Source: an uncultured Senegalimassilia sp. | GTDB lineage: Bacteria; Actinomycetota; Coriobacteriia; Coriobacteriales; Eggerthellaceae | Direction of reading: 5' to 3' | Length of the DNA stretch: 64,000 bases | NCBI RefSeq assembly: GCF_934630535.1 | Contig: NZ_CAKTVU010000001.1 | Coordinates: 124,001-188,000, forward strand | Shown here: positions 1 to 7,182 of the stretch, one piece after another | Numbering within the stretch: the first letter of the stretch is position 1 | Layout: every line of letters starts with the position of its first letter | The notes under the pieces: model-generated | What the model saw: only the letters and a program-made list of their open reading frames with translations | Databases searched by the model: none | Told to the model about the DNA's origin: nothing | Program-made: the position numbers and the translations under genes

Positions 1-2052
1 TACGGTCGCCGCTTGACGTTCGGCGACATCAACGGTGGCAAGGACTACGTAGAAGACGCGGAAGCCACCAAGATTTGGGGGCATCCCGACGGCAAGGGCG
101 GAATCCTGCCTGCCGTCGATACGTACATCAACGAGCAGTGCGAGGATGCCGCGCAGCTGTTGCAAGAGACGCAAGACTACCTTGACGCCGTAAAGGAGCC
201 GACGGTCTCTTACGAAGCCAACGTGCTCGACCTGTACGCCTACGGGCGCACGTGGGAAGGCGTGGCGCTGGGCGATTGCGTGGCGATCATCGACAAGCAG
301 TTCGCCGAGGGCGGCATACGCCTTAAGGGTCGCGTCTCGCAGATTGAGCGCGATTTGGTCACGGCAGAGACCACGGTGATGTTCGGCAACCTGGTCGACG
401 CGCTCACCGACATGTGGGAGACGATCGCTGGCGCGTTGAAATCGGGCGCGGCTTCGAGGGCGAACTACGACGCCGTCACTAACCCTTCCGTCGGATGGTT
501 GCAGCTTCTACAATCGGCGCTCAACAAGCAGTTCAACGCCGTCGGCACCTACAAGGTCGAATCGTTCGAGCTTGGGCAGGTTTTCAGCAACGTCGCCCTG
601 AACCCCGAGACGGGAACGCCCGTCAAAACGACATCCAACATGTGGGCCGTGAACATCAACGGCATGGGCATCCGCCTTGCGTCATCGCTCACGGCTGACG
701 GGCAATGGGCTTGGACGACGTTCATCACGGGGCAAAGCGTGAACGCCGATTGCATCAACGTCGGAACCATGCACGCCGACCGCGTGCGCGCTGGCCTGCT
801 CACCGACGAGAAGGGCAAGAACTTCTGGAACCTCGACACGGGCGAGTTCCAGCTTTCGCCAGGCGATGTGAACTACGGCACTGGCGGATGGACGCTCGAT
901 AGCGTCGTGAACGACCTCGACAAGAGGGCGACAGACAACGCGAATGACGTCAAAACCCTAGGCAACGAAACGAGCACCGCGCTCAATGAGCTGACCGAGA
1001 ACCTTGGCGAGACCGACAAGTCGCTCTCAGAGCTAAAGACATCGCTCGACAACCTCGACGGTACCGTCAACGACCTCGCGAGCGACGGCGTGGTGACCGA
1101 AGCCGAAAAAGCCGCCGTCAACAAGATTCTGCAAACGATCGAGAAGGAGCAATCAGACCTTTCGAGCGAGTACAGCACCCTGAACAACAGCACCTCGCTC
1201 AACGCCCAATTCAAGGCGAACGTCCTGGCCCCGAAATACAACGCGGCGTTCGGCAAAGGCCAGGCGTACGACAACCTGAAAGACTGCATCGACAAGGTTC
1301 TCGCGTGCAAGACAGCCGACGCGCTCAAGTCGGCGATGATCGAGTACAAGAGCGCATACAGCACTTACGCGAGCGCGGTCAACGCGTACCACTCGGCGGC
1401 GTACAGCGCGAAGAGCACCATCGAGCAATCGAAGGCCAAGGCGACGGCGCAGGGACTTTTGAGCGACTACGACGATGCGTTGACGCAAAAAGAGATCTTC
1501 AACAGGCTCACGAACAACGGTGCCACCCAAGGCGTCTACATGAGCAACGGAAAGCTCTATATCAACGCTTCGTATATGTCCACAGGCATTATTTCCGACA
1601 AAATCGGTCGAAACACGTGGAACCTCAACACCGGAGTGCTCACAACGAACTACATGACGGCCAACTACATGACGGCCAACGGAACGTTCAAATGCGGATA
1701 CTCCAACTATTACACGATGCTAAACAACTCTGGTCAAATGAGCGGGTATCGAACAGACAACAGCAGCACGAGAAGCGTCGGATACATCGATTATTCCAGC
1801 TCGTCACGTGATACTTCTACAGGCGCGCTTTCATATGGCCTACAGCTTCAAGCAGAGGGCATCGTACGCGTCTCTACGCCGAAACTGTCCATATCAACGT
1901 CATCGAATCACTCTGTAACGACCACCAACGCGGGAACGGGAACGCTTTGGCTCGCAGGTTTCGACCACAACCCCGGCGATGGATGGAGCCTGAACGATCT
2001 TCGAGCCTACCAACTGCCGTTTGTGAACGGAATATGCACACGTGGATTCTAG
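1..2052 (+). CDS. Phage tail-tip / prophage endopeptidase-tail family protein (5' truncated by window)
   Basis: The reading frame is open from base 1, so the true start lies upstream and at least 683 residues are seen. The early part (IDKQFAEGGIRLKGRVSQ followed by MFGN) resembles the end of the siphovirus prophage endopeptidase-tail (Tal/gp18-like) domain, which forms the tail tip and often helps wall penetration. Two copies of a GKNFWNLDTGEFQL-like motif (about residues 273 and 535) and a helical VTEAEKAAVNKI stretch in between are typical of the C-terminal fibre-like part. The 3' third is slightly more AT-rich and Ser/Thr/Asn-rich, as in receptor-proximal regions. It is the first gene of the visible late operon, with the next ATG 15 bases after its stop. 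The family call is from motifs only; the structural role is inferred from position. Confidence 0.75.
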   Translation, partial: YGRRLTFGDINGGKDYVEDAEATKIWGHPDGKGGILPAVDTYINEQCEDAAQLLQETQDYLDAVKEPTVSYEANVLDLYAYGRTWEGVALGDCVAIIDKQFAEGGIRLKGRVSQIERDLVTAETTVMFGNLVDALTDMWETIAGALKSGAASRANYDAVTNPSVGWLQLLQSALNKQFNAVGTYKVESFELGQVFSNVALNPETGTPVKTTSNMWAVNINGMGIRLASSLTADGQWAWTTFITGQSVNADCINVGTMHADRVRAGLLTDEKGKNFWNLDTGEFQLSPGDVNYGTGGWTLDSVVNDLDKRATDNANDVKTLGNETSTALNELTENLGETDKSLSELKTSLDNLDGTVNDLASDGVVTEAEKAAVNKILQTIEKEQSDLSSEYSTLNNSTSLNAQFKANVLAPKYNAAFGKGQAYDNLKDCIDKVLACKTADALKSAMIEYKSAYSTYASAVNAYHSAAYSAKSTIEQSKAKATAQGLLSDYDDALTQKEIFNRLTNNGATQGVYMSNGKLYINASYMSTGIISDKIGRNTWNLNTGVLTTNYMTANYMTANGTFKCGYSNYYTMLNNSGQMSGYRTDNSSTRSVGYIDYSSSSRDTSTGALSYGLQLQAEGIVRVSTPKLSISTSSNHSVTTTNAGTGTLWLAGFDHNPGDGWSLNDLRAYQLPFVNGICTRGF

Positions 2053-2067
2053 AAGAAAGGAGACGCT

Positions 2068-2493
2068 ATGAGCGAAGAGGAATCTTTGACGAAGACGATT
2101 GTGGCGTACATCTTGCATGACCCAATCGGAAACGTTGAGGGCTATATATCAGACTTTGATACAGAAGCGCTTAAGCGGGCAGAAGAGAACGGCATGGTCA
2201 TCATAGCCGAATACAGCGATGGAACGCGTGCCATCGTGAAGGCATCTGATGTCGTTGAGCCCAAACCGAGCCTGAACGGCATCAGCGTGACAACGCCCGA
2301 ATATGTCAACGCCCGTGCCGTCGCCACGGTGGAGTGCTTCAACGCATTGGCTCAGGTGCTGCAACCTACAGATGCGGTGATGCAGTCCGCAGATGACGCA
2401 GATGACACAGATGCGAAGTCACTCGACCCGTTTGGAGCCTTCAAGGCAGCGATCTCGCGCCTTCAAGTTCTTGCAATTGATGGTGATGCCTAA
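2068..2493 (+). CDS. Small acidic phage tail-region protein, function unknown
   Basis: A 141-residue acidic protein follows the tail-tip gene with a good Shine-Dalgarno (AGAAAGGAG) before ATG 2068. Its stop TAA overlaps the ATG of the next gene (TAATG), which suggests translational coupling. The first 65 residues look like a small beta-rich fold (YILHDPIGNVEGYISDFD); the rest is helical with an Asp-rich stretch near residue 110. I do not recognise a family. Its place between tail-tip and baseplate genes suggests a small structural or chaperone role. It is acidic, so it does not look like the basic Avd accessory protein of DGRs. Confidence 0.75.
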   Translation: MSEEESLTKTIVAYILHDPIGNVEGYISDFDTEALKRAEENGMVIIAEYSDGTRAIVKASDVVEPKPSLNGISVTTPEYVNARAVATVECFNALAQVLQPTDAVMQSADDADDTDAKSLDPFGAFKAAISRLQVLAIDGDA

Positions 2494-3296
2494 TGAACAC
2501 GCAGACCATCGAGCTTGATATCGACAAGCGCGGATGCGGGAATAACTGCATCCGCATCGCGCAGGGAGAGAGCGGCGGCACCACCATCAAGGCACTCATC
2601 TACGATAACGGCGCAGAGTTCGCGCTTTCGGGCTATACGGCCTACATTGTTGCGCGTTTGCCCGATCGAATCCATTACTACAAGGGAACCGCAACCGTTT
2701 CGGGAAATACGGTTACGTATGTCTGCGAAGAAAGCAAGCTCGCGTGCGTCCCTGGATACACCGACGAAGCCTATTTCGAATTCACCAAGAGCTCGCAAAC
2801 GGTGCAGACCGAACGTTTCGCGCTCGACATCATGCGCGACGCCCGCGAGGGCAACGCGCCCGCGCAGTCTTGGGACAACGCCGTCGAGGCGTTGGAGAAA
2901 CGTGCCGAGACAGCCGTTTCGAAGGGCGAGAAGGCCGCGACCGTCGCGACCGCCGCAGTCGGCAATGCCAACGCCGCCGTGAACATCTGCAAGAGCGCGA
3001 CCGAAGCTGCCAACACGGCAACCAGCAAGGCCAACGCGGCAACAAGAAGCGCGAACGACGCCACGACGGCGGCGAACGCGGCGAAAGCCAACGCGGACGC
3101 TGCAACCGATGCCGCGAAGACGGCGACGAACGCCGCAAACGCATCGAAGGACAGCGCCGACGAAGCGGCGGCGGACGCCCGCAAGGCGGCTGAGGAAGCT
3201 CGCGGCTCCATCAGCACCGACATGAAGATCTATTTCAAACGAGTGACCGACGCGCAGGGCAACTCTTGGCCCGTGCTGGTCGATATGACTGTTTAG
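2493..3296 (+). CDS. BppU-like baseplate upper protein with Ala-rich coiled coil
   Basis: 267 residues. The N-terminal ~115 residues (TIELDIDKRGCGNNCIRIAQ, then LPDRIHYYKGTATVSGNTVTY) match the pattern of the BppU/DUF2479 N-terminal domain, which anchors receptor-binding proteins to the phage baseplate. Residues about 130-245 are an Ala/Asn/Lys-rich region with repeating AANAA and ATDAA units predicted to form a long trimeric coiled coil. The last ~20 residues (IYFKRVTDAQGNSWPVLVD) form a short cap. Start ATG 2493 overlaps the upstream stop. The next gene is the DGR variable protein, so this protein probably forms the stalk or adaptor that carries the diversified receptor-binding tip. The Ala-rich part is low complexity, which makes alignments there unreliable. 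Confidence 0.7.
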   Translation: MNTQTIELDIDKRGCGNNCIRIAQGESGGTTIKALIYDNGAEFALSGYTAYIVARLPDRIHYYKGTATVSGNTVTYVCEESKLACVPGYTDEAYFEFTKSSQTVQTERFALDIMRDAREGNAPAQSWDNAVEALEKRAETAVSKGEKAATVATAAVGNANAAVNICKSATEAANTATSKANAATRSANDATTAANAAKANADAATDAAKTATNAANASKDSADEAAADARKAAEEARGSISTDMKIYFKRVTDAQGNSWPVLVDMTV

Positions 3297-3307
3297 GAGG
3301 TCAAAGG

Positions 3308-4867
3308 ATGGATTTCAATTTCCCGCGAAACGAGACGCTTGAGCGCATCGCCGTCGCGCTCGAAGGCATGGGCGCATCGACGGTGCCGAAGTTCAACGAG
3401 GGAACGGGACGCTACGACAATGCGAGTATCGCCGCTTGGCTCGCGAAGATGCGCGACGGCAAGAACTACGGCGTGAGCATTCCCAAAGGCAGTTCTACCG
3501 CCTGCACCAAGACTGGTGCGAATGCAGGTATCGCGAACCCGAAGCCAGGCGTCATCGGTCGCGCGGCGGTAGACCCGTACGTCGGCCATGGCGCGTTCGT
3601 CTTCTTCGAGGTCAACGGCGGCGTCGATGCCGACGGCACGCCGTACGTCACGGCAATCGACGGCGATGGGCGCTTCTCGCGCGCGAACGATACGTGGATT
3701 ATGACACCCGTGCTGTACACGCTTGAGACCGAGACCGACGATGCCGTCAACCTCACGGTTTCCGACACGCGACAGCCGGGCATGAAGCGGCAACCCGCCG
3801 CCCTGCTGCCGAACGGCGCGCAGCGTCCCTATATGCTCTACGCGAAATACGCCCTGTCGGTCGACGCCGACGGCAATCCGCGCAGCGTGAGCGGCGCACC
3901 AGTCAAGACGCGCACCGTGAGCCATGACGGCGGCGTCTCGCTCATGAAGACGGCCACTACGGGCGATGCGCTCAAGGCCGCTGCCGACGACTGGTACGTG
4001 AAGGCGATGTTCCTGCTCAAGTACGCCACGAAGAACTCGCAGAGCGTCTTCGCGGGCTGCACCGCATACGACGTGACGGCAACGCCGACGCTCACCGAGA
4101 GCAACACCACGCGCGTCGTAATCGCGAAGGACAAGGCCGACCAGGTTCTCGTAGGCTCGGCGATGATGCTCGGCACGCACACGGGAGACAGCACCGACCG
4201 TGGCTATAGCTACAACTGTGACGTATTCGACGGCGCGAAGGTCATCAAGAAAGCGGCAGTCGATGCTTCGAACGTCGCGATCTACTTCGATGTCGCGAAG
4301 CCGTTCAGCACCGCTACCACCTACCAGCTCGCGACTTCGCCGTGGAACACGGGCGCGTGCGACATGGTTGAGGGAGACGGCTCACCGACGAGCTGCACCG
4401 ACTCCAAGCAGCCGTTCGTTGTCCAGGGCATCGAACTTGGCTTGGGCATGTACGAGGTTCTAGGTAACGTGCTCATCCAGTACACGGGCAGCGGCACCGT
4501 CGTGTGGGTTAATCCCGACACCAAGAATGAGAAGTCTGGCGGCATGCCAGATTCGGCGCTAAGCATCGGCGCATTCCCTGGCTCTGCTGGCGCAGGCTGG
4601 AATTACGGCCTTTACCCGAAGACCGCCAACGGCCTGATGATGCAGCAAGGAACTGGCGCGTCAACGTCCGTCGGCATCTGCGACGGCAACTACAAGGTCG
4701 CGGACACCACCGTCGGCTGGCGAGAGTGGCTTTCCCTCGGCGCCTTGTGGCACGGGGGCGTTGCTGGCCTTTGGTGCGTCGACGGCGACTACGGCACCGG
4801 CGCCTCCCGGTGGTGCATCGGCTCGCGCCGCTCTGCCAATGGTCGCTCAAGGGGTGAAGCGGCGTAA
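3308..4867 (+). CDS. DGR variable tail protein with C-terminal C-type-lectin-like variable region
   Basis: 519 residues from ATG 3308, preceded by GGAGGTCAAAGG. The C-terminal ~75 residues carry the VR (codons 474-507). It reads WREWLSLGALWHGGVAG and then GLWCVDGDYGTG and RWCIGSR, the arrangement of the C-type-lectin (CLec) fold used by DGR target proteins such as Mtd and TvpA. Compared with the TR, 13 codons differ: 12 change the residue (Asn to Ala, His, Val, Asp or Tyr; Arg to Trp or Gly; Tyr and Ser to Cys; Thr to Ser) and one is silent. The N-terminal part (residues 1-450) is a conserved structural domain that I do not recognise. Its place directly after the baseplate protein suggests it is the receptor-binding tip. 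Its stop codon lies in the loop of a hairpin. Host ligand unknown. Confidence 0.9.
   Translation: MDFNFPRNETLERIAVALEGMGASTVPKFNEGTGRYDNASIAAWLAKMRDGKNYGVSIPKGSSTACTKTGANAGIANPKPGVIGRAAVDPYVGHGAFVFFEVNGGVDADGTPYVTAIDGDGRFSRANDTWIMTPVLYTLETETDDAVNLTVSDTRQPGMKRQPAALLPNGAQRPYMLYAKYALSVDADGNPRSVSGAPVKTRTVSHDGGVSLMKTATTGDALKAAADDWYVKAMFLLKYATKNSQSVFAGCTAYDVTATPTLTESNTTRVVIAKDKADQVLVGSAMMLGTHTGDSTDRGYSYNCDVFDGAKVIKKAAVDASNVAIYFDVAKPFSTATTYQLATSPWNTGACDMVEGDGSPTSCTDSKQPFVVQGIELGLGMYEVLGNVLIQYTGSGTVVWVNPDTKNEKSGGMPDSALSIGAFPGSAGAGWNYGLYPKTANGLMMQQGTGASTSVGICDGNYKVADTTVGWREWLSLGALWHGGVAGLWCVDGDYGTGASRWCIGSRRSANGRSRGEAA
4727..4829 (+). repeat. DGR variable repeat (VR)
   Basis: This 103-bp segment inside the 3' end of the variable protein gene aligns without gaps to the TR at 4937-5039 (constant offset 210). 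There are 16 differences (at 4742, 4743, 4748, 4751, 4754, 4760, 4761, 4776, 4781, 4787, 4790, 4802, 4803, 4805, 4808 and 4814), and every one sits at a TR adenine. Six TR adenines are unchanged, and all 81 non-adenine bases are identical. This is the fingerprint of adenine-specific mutagenic retrohoming. Homology decays beyond 4829, apart from a shared TCTG at 4832. The invariant GC-rich 3' end (about 4815-4829) is the likely IMH initiation site. Confidence 0.97.
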
Positions 4868-4872
4868 GCCGC
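4859..4872 (+). other. Hairpin 1 just after VR, with GTAA loop containing the stop codon
   Basis: GCGGC (4859-4863), loop GTAA, GCCGC (4868-4872). The 4-nt loop fits a GNRA tetraloop, and the TAA stop of the variable protein lies in it. In the well-studied Bordetella phage DGR a hairpin/cruciform just downstream of VR is needed for efficient homing; this and the following hairpin occupy that position. Confidence 0.65.
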
Positions 4873-4890
4873 GAGGGGACTTGTCCCCTC
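4873..4890 (+). other. Hairpin 2 just after VR (perfect 8-bp inverted repeat)
   Basis: GAGGGGAC (4873-4880) and GTCCCCTC (4883-4890) form a perfect stem that directly abuts hairpin 1. It is not followed by a T tract (next bases TGAAAAAC), so it is not a convincing terminator. It lies 44 bases after VR, as expected of a DGR homing hairpin. It has no counterpart after the TR, consistent with marking the recipient repeat. Confidence 0.7.
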
Positions 4891-4936
4891 TGAAAAACAA
4901 GCAGGGATTCGCGGCGCGCGGGCTGTCATGCTCTCT

Positions 4937-5039
4937 TGGCTTTCCCTCGGCAACTTGAGGAACAGGGGCAATGCTGGCCTTTGGTACGTCAACGGCAACA
5001 ACGGCACCGGCAACACCAGGTGGAGCATCGGCTCGCGCC
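4937..5039 (+). repeat. DGR template repeat (TR)
   Basis: 103-bp template, paired with VR 4727-4829. It contains 22 adenines concentrated in AAC/AAT, AGG, ACC, AGC and TAC codons of the VR frame; seven of the 13 substituted codons are AAY. AAY and AGG codons cannot become stop codons through change of A, so mutagenesis samples residues without truncation. An open frame runs through the TR (4928-5128), but it has no good ribosome binding site and is best explained as TR homology to a coding sequence. The order here is variable protein, VR, TR, RT. Confidence 0.96.
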
Positions 5040-5162
5040 TATCTGGAACAACTAACAACCAGCTGAGCACTTCCGCCGCGACTACCCGCCGTGCTGGCAA
5101 CGAGCGGGCATTGGCCTGGGTCAACTGACTGAAATGGCTTTAAGACCACTGGGACAGTAGCC
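5040..5162 (+). ncRNA. TR-RT spacer, probable part of the DGR template RNA
   Basis: 123 bases between the end of TR homology and the RT start codon. In the Bordetella phage system the TR transcript continues through a spacer of similar length, which is needed for priming and cDNA synthesis; the same role is inferred here. No gene is seen. The length and position are direct observations; RNA function is inference. Confidence 0.5.
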
Positions 5163-6311
5163 GTGTCGGCGACCTCTCAGACAGCATCCAGAGAGAAACG
5201 GTCTAAACAATTGAAGAGTTATTGCAAAGGGCTCCGCATCGACGGAGCCCTTATTAGTAGAGCCTACGAATCATGGCTCGCCGCGCCCGCTGGAAAGAAG
5301 AACGCGTGGCGCGTACCCGACGAGCACGGCAGCTCCGAGTCGCTTATTGCGGAAATCGAGAGCGAGATCGCGTCGCGCACGCTCGCGCTTCGCCCCATCA
5401 AGCGCTACAGGCACCGCGAGCCGACGAACGGCAAGCTGCGCATCATCGGCGTCGAATCGGTCAAGCAGCAGATATGCGACTACGTGGCAATCGAAGCGCT
5501 AAGCGGGCTGCTGCGCTCGAAAGTCGGCTTCTGGCAGGTTTCCAGCGTGAAGGGCAAAGGCCAGCTAATGGCTGCGAACGCCGTGAGCCGCTGGGTTCAG
5601 GAAGGCGGCTATTTCGTCCATTTGGACGTTCGCAAGTGCTATCCGTCGATAAAGGCCGATGTGGTCATGCGCATCCTCCGCCGCTATGTGAGAAGCCCCG
5701 ACGTGCTGTACCTGTGCGAGACGCTGCTCGCGACCTACGGCGGCGGGTTGGAGATCGGCAGCTATTTCAGCCTGCGAATGGCGCAGCTGGTTCTCTCGTT
5801 TGGCTACCACGCCGTGGAGGGCATGCGCAAGGTTCGGCGCGGCTGCAACGTGCCGATGGTGGCGCACCAGCTCTGGTATGCCGACGACATCTATCTGTTC
5901 AGCCAAGACAAGCGCAACCTGCGAAGCGCCGCGCGGCAGCTGCAAAGGCTGCTGCTCAAGGACTTCGGCCTGCACGTCAAGCCTTGGAAGGTCTGCCGCG
6001 TCGGCGACGAGGAACCAGTCGACGTCGTGGGCTTCACCGTCCGGCGGAACCGCGTGACGTTGCGGTCAACACTGTTCCTTCGAGCATGCAGGGCGTTTCG
6101 CAAGTACAGGCGATTGCCGACGCTAGGACGCGCCAGGCGCGTGTGCAGCTATTGGGGCTGGTTCAAGAACACCGATTCGCTCCGTCTCGTGATAGGCAAC
6201 GGGTTCGACAAGGCATTTAAGCAAGCAAAACGGCATGTGAGCGCCGTGGAAAGGAAGGAACATGAGCTATCAAACGGTATCGGCGACGCCGCTCGCGGCG
6301 GTGCTGATTGA
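5163..6311 (+). CDS. DGR reverse transcriptase
   Basis: 382 residues, the size of DGR RTs, with a GTG start at 5163. Motifs in order: KRYRHREPTNGKLRIIG (residues 80-96) with KQQICDYVAIEAL after it, the catalytic DVRKCYPSI (Asp155), IGSYFSLRMAQ (198-208), and WYADDIYLF with the catalytic YADD at 239-242, then VGFTV. It copies the TR RNA into adenine-mutagenised cDNA that replaces the VR. Most DGR RTs carry an (I/V/L)GxxxSQ motif; here the last residue is Leu (IGSYFSL). No thumb-linked maturase or endonuclease domain is present, which argues against a group II intron RT. The 3' end overlaps the next phage gene by 50 bases, so the RT is embedded in the late operon. No Avd-like gene is recognisable nearby. 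Confidence 0.95.
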   Translation: MSATSQTASREKRSKQLKSYCKGLRIDGALISRAYESWLAAPAGKKNAWRVPDEHGSSESLIAEIESEIASRTLALRPIKRYRHREPTNGKLRIIGVESVKQQICDYVAIEALSGLLRSKVGFWQVSSVKGKGQLMAANAVSRWVQEGGYFVHLDVRKCYPSIKADVVMRILRRYVRSPDVLYLCETLLATYGGGLEIGSYFSLRMAQLVLSFGYHAVEGMRKVRRGCNVPMVAHQLWYADDIYLFSQDKRNLRSAARQLQRLLLKDFGLHVKPWKVCRVGDEEPVDVVGFTVRRNRVTLRSTLFLRACRAFRKYRRLPTLGRARRVCSYWGWFKNTDSLRLVIGNGFDKAFKQAKRHVSAVERKEHELSNGIGDAARGGAD

Positions 6312-6633
6312 GGCGCGCGCGGACAACGTGACCGCTGATGTTTGGCTTCGCAAGAACATCGATAAGGACGTTGCCGATAACGGCCCCGACGCCGAGAAGT
6401 CCATCGAGTTCTACAAAGCCGACGAGCTTCATTTCGTCCAAGTCGGGGTGCCGACCGTCGATGAGGTGACGGCGGCATTCGATGAGCTGTGGGAAGCGCA
6501 CGAGGATGACGAGCTTACCGACGCCGAACGCATCGACGCGCTCATGGCGCAGCTAAAGGCGACCAACGCCGCGCTCGATGACACAAACGCCGCGTTGCTC
6601 GAAATCGGCGATTTGGTAGGCGGTGAAGAGTAA
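6262..6633 (+). CDS. Small acidic phage protein (tail/lysis junction)
   Basis: 123 residues, ATG 6262 preceded by AAGGAAGGAA and lying inside the 3' end of the RT gene. The N-terminal half is compact (SYQTVSATPLAAVLIEAR); the C-terminal half is an acidic helix with paired ALDDTN units. Its stop TAA shares an A with the next ATG (TAATGG). Proteins of this size and character often precede XkdX-like proteins and holins in Firmicutes and Coriobacteriia phages. It is strongly acidic and does not resemble basic Avd. Confidence 0.75.
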   Translation: MSYQTVSATPLAAVLIEARADNVTADVWLRKNIDKDVADNGPDAEKSIEFYKADELHFVQVGVPTVDEVTAAFDELWEAHEDDELTDAERIDALMAQLKATNAALDDTNAALLEIGDLVGGEE

Positions 6634-6758
6634 TGGCGAAGATCTACTACGAGGCCGTGAAGAGCGGCAAGCGAACGCTCGACAGCGTGCCGAAGCGTTG
6701 GCGCGACGCCGTGGCGGCGATGCTCGAAGCAGACAAGAAGAACGACCAGGAAGGTTAA
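6633..6758 (+). CDS. XkdX/CD1375-family small phage protein
   Basis: A 41-residue product starting MAKIYYEAVKSGKRTLDSVP followed by KRWRDAVAAML. The pattern Y-x(6)-G-K-R-T-x-D-x-V-P-x-R-x-R-x-x-V is typical of the very small XkdX/CD1375-like proteins found between tail-fibre genes and holins. Start ATG 6633 overlaps the upstream stop, so it is translationally coupled. Its molecular function is unknown in the family. Confidence 0.8.
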   Translation: MAKIYYEAVKSGKRTLDSVPKRWRDAVAAMLEADKKNDQEG

Positions 6759-6762
6759 GGAT

Positions 6763-7182
6763 ATGGATTTCACTGCAATTTACACGTTCACCGAACAGCA
6801 GGTTTGGGCGATTGCTGGCGCGTTTCTGCTGATGCTGTTCGACATGATCAGCGGCATCGTTGCAGCCATCATGAACCGCGAGTTTAAGAGCTCCACGATG
6901 CGCACTGGGCTTGGACACAAAGCGGTTCTCGCGCTCATCATCTTGCTTGCGATGTGCATCGAGATTCTAAGTGCCCACGTGGCTGGATTAGGCTTCGGCG
7001 GTGTGACCGTGTACGTCGTATGCGTCGCGATTATCGTCATGGAGGTCGCGAGTATCCTCGAAAACCTCTGCAAGGCTTACCCAGAAATCGCGAACCTTAC
7101 CATCATGAAGATTTTCGAGCACGCCGACGCCGAAGCGGCTACCGCGAAGGTGATCGCCGATGAAGCATCTAAGCGCGGTTAG
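6763..7182 (+). CDS. Phage holin (toxin secretion / phage lysis holin family)
   Basis: 139 residues with three hydrophobic segments: about 12-35 (WAIAGAFLLMLFDMISGIVA), about 52-72 (AVLALIILLAMCIEILSAHV) and about 77-98 (GGVTVYVVCVAIIVMEVASI). The sequence LLMLFDMISGIVAAIMNREF-like pattern followed by SSTMRTGLGHKA fits the holin_4/TIGR01593 family: FD(xx)SG plus a conserved STKxxxGxxxK segment. It would form membrane lesions that release or activate the two downstream lysins. RBS AAGGATAT precedes ATG 6763, 4 bases after the XkdX-like stop. The 3' end overlaps the next gene by 23 bases. Confidence 0.9.
   Translation: MDFTAIYTFTEQQVWAIAGAFLLMLFDMISGIVAAIMNREFKSSTMRTGLGHKAVLALIILLAMCIEILSAHVAGLGFGGVTVYVVCVAIIVMEVASILENLCKAYPEIANLTIMKIFEHADAEAATAKVIADEASKRG

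Noticed and set aside
4928..5128. Open frame across the TR
   Set aside because: It has no good ribosome binding site, and its similarity to the variable protein follows from TR/VR homology. TR works as an RNA template.
5163..6311. Group II intron or retron reverse transcriptase
   Set aside because: No maturase/thumb X or HNH domain, no intron ends and no msr/msd; adjacent TR/VR prove the DGR role.
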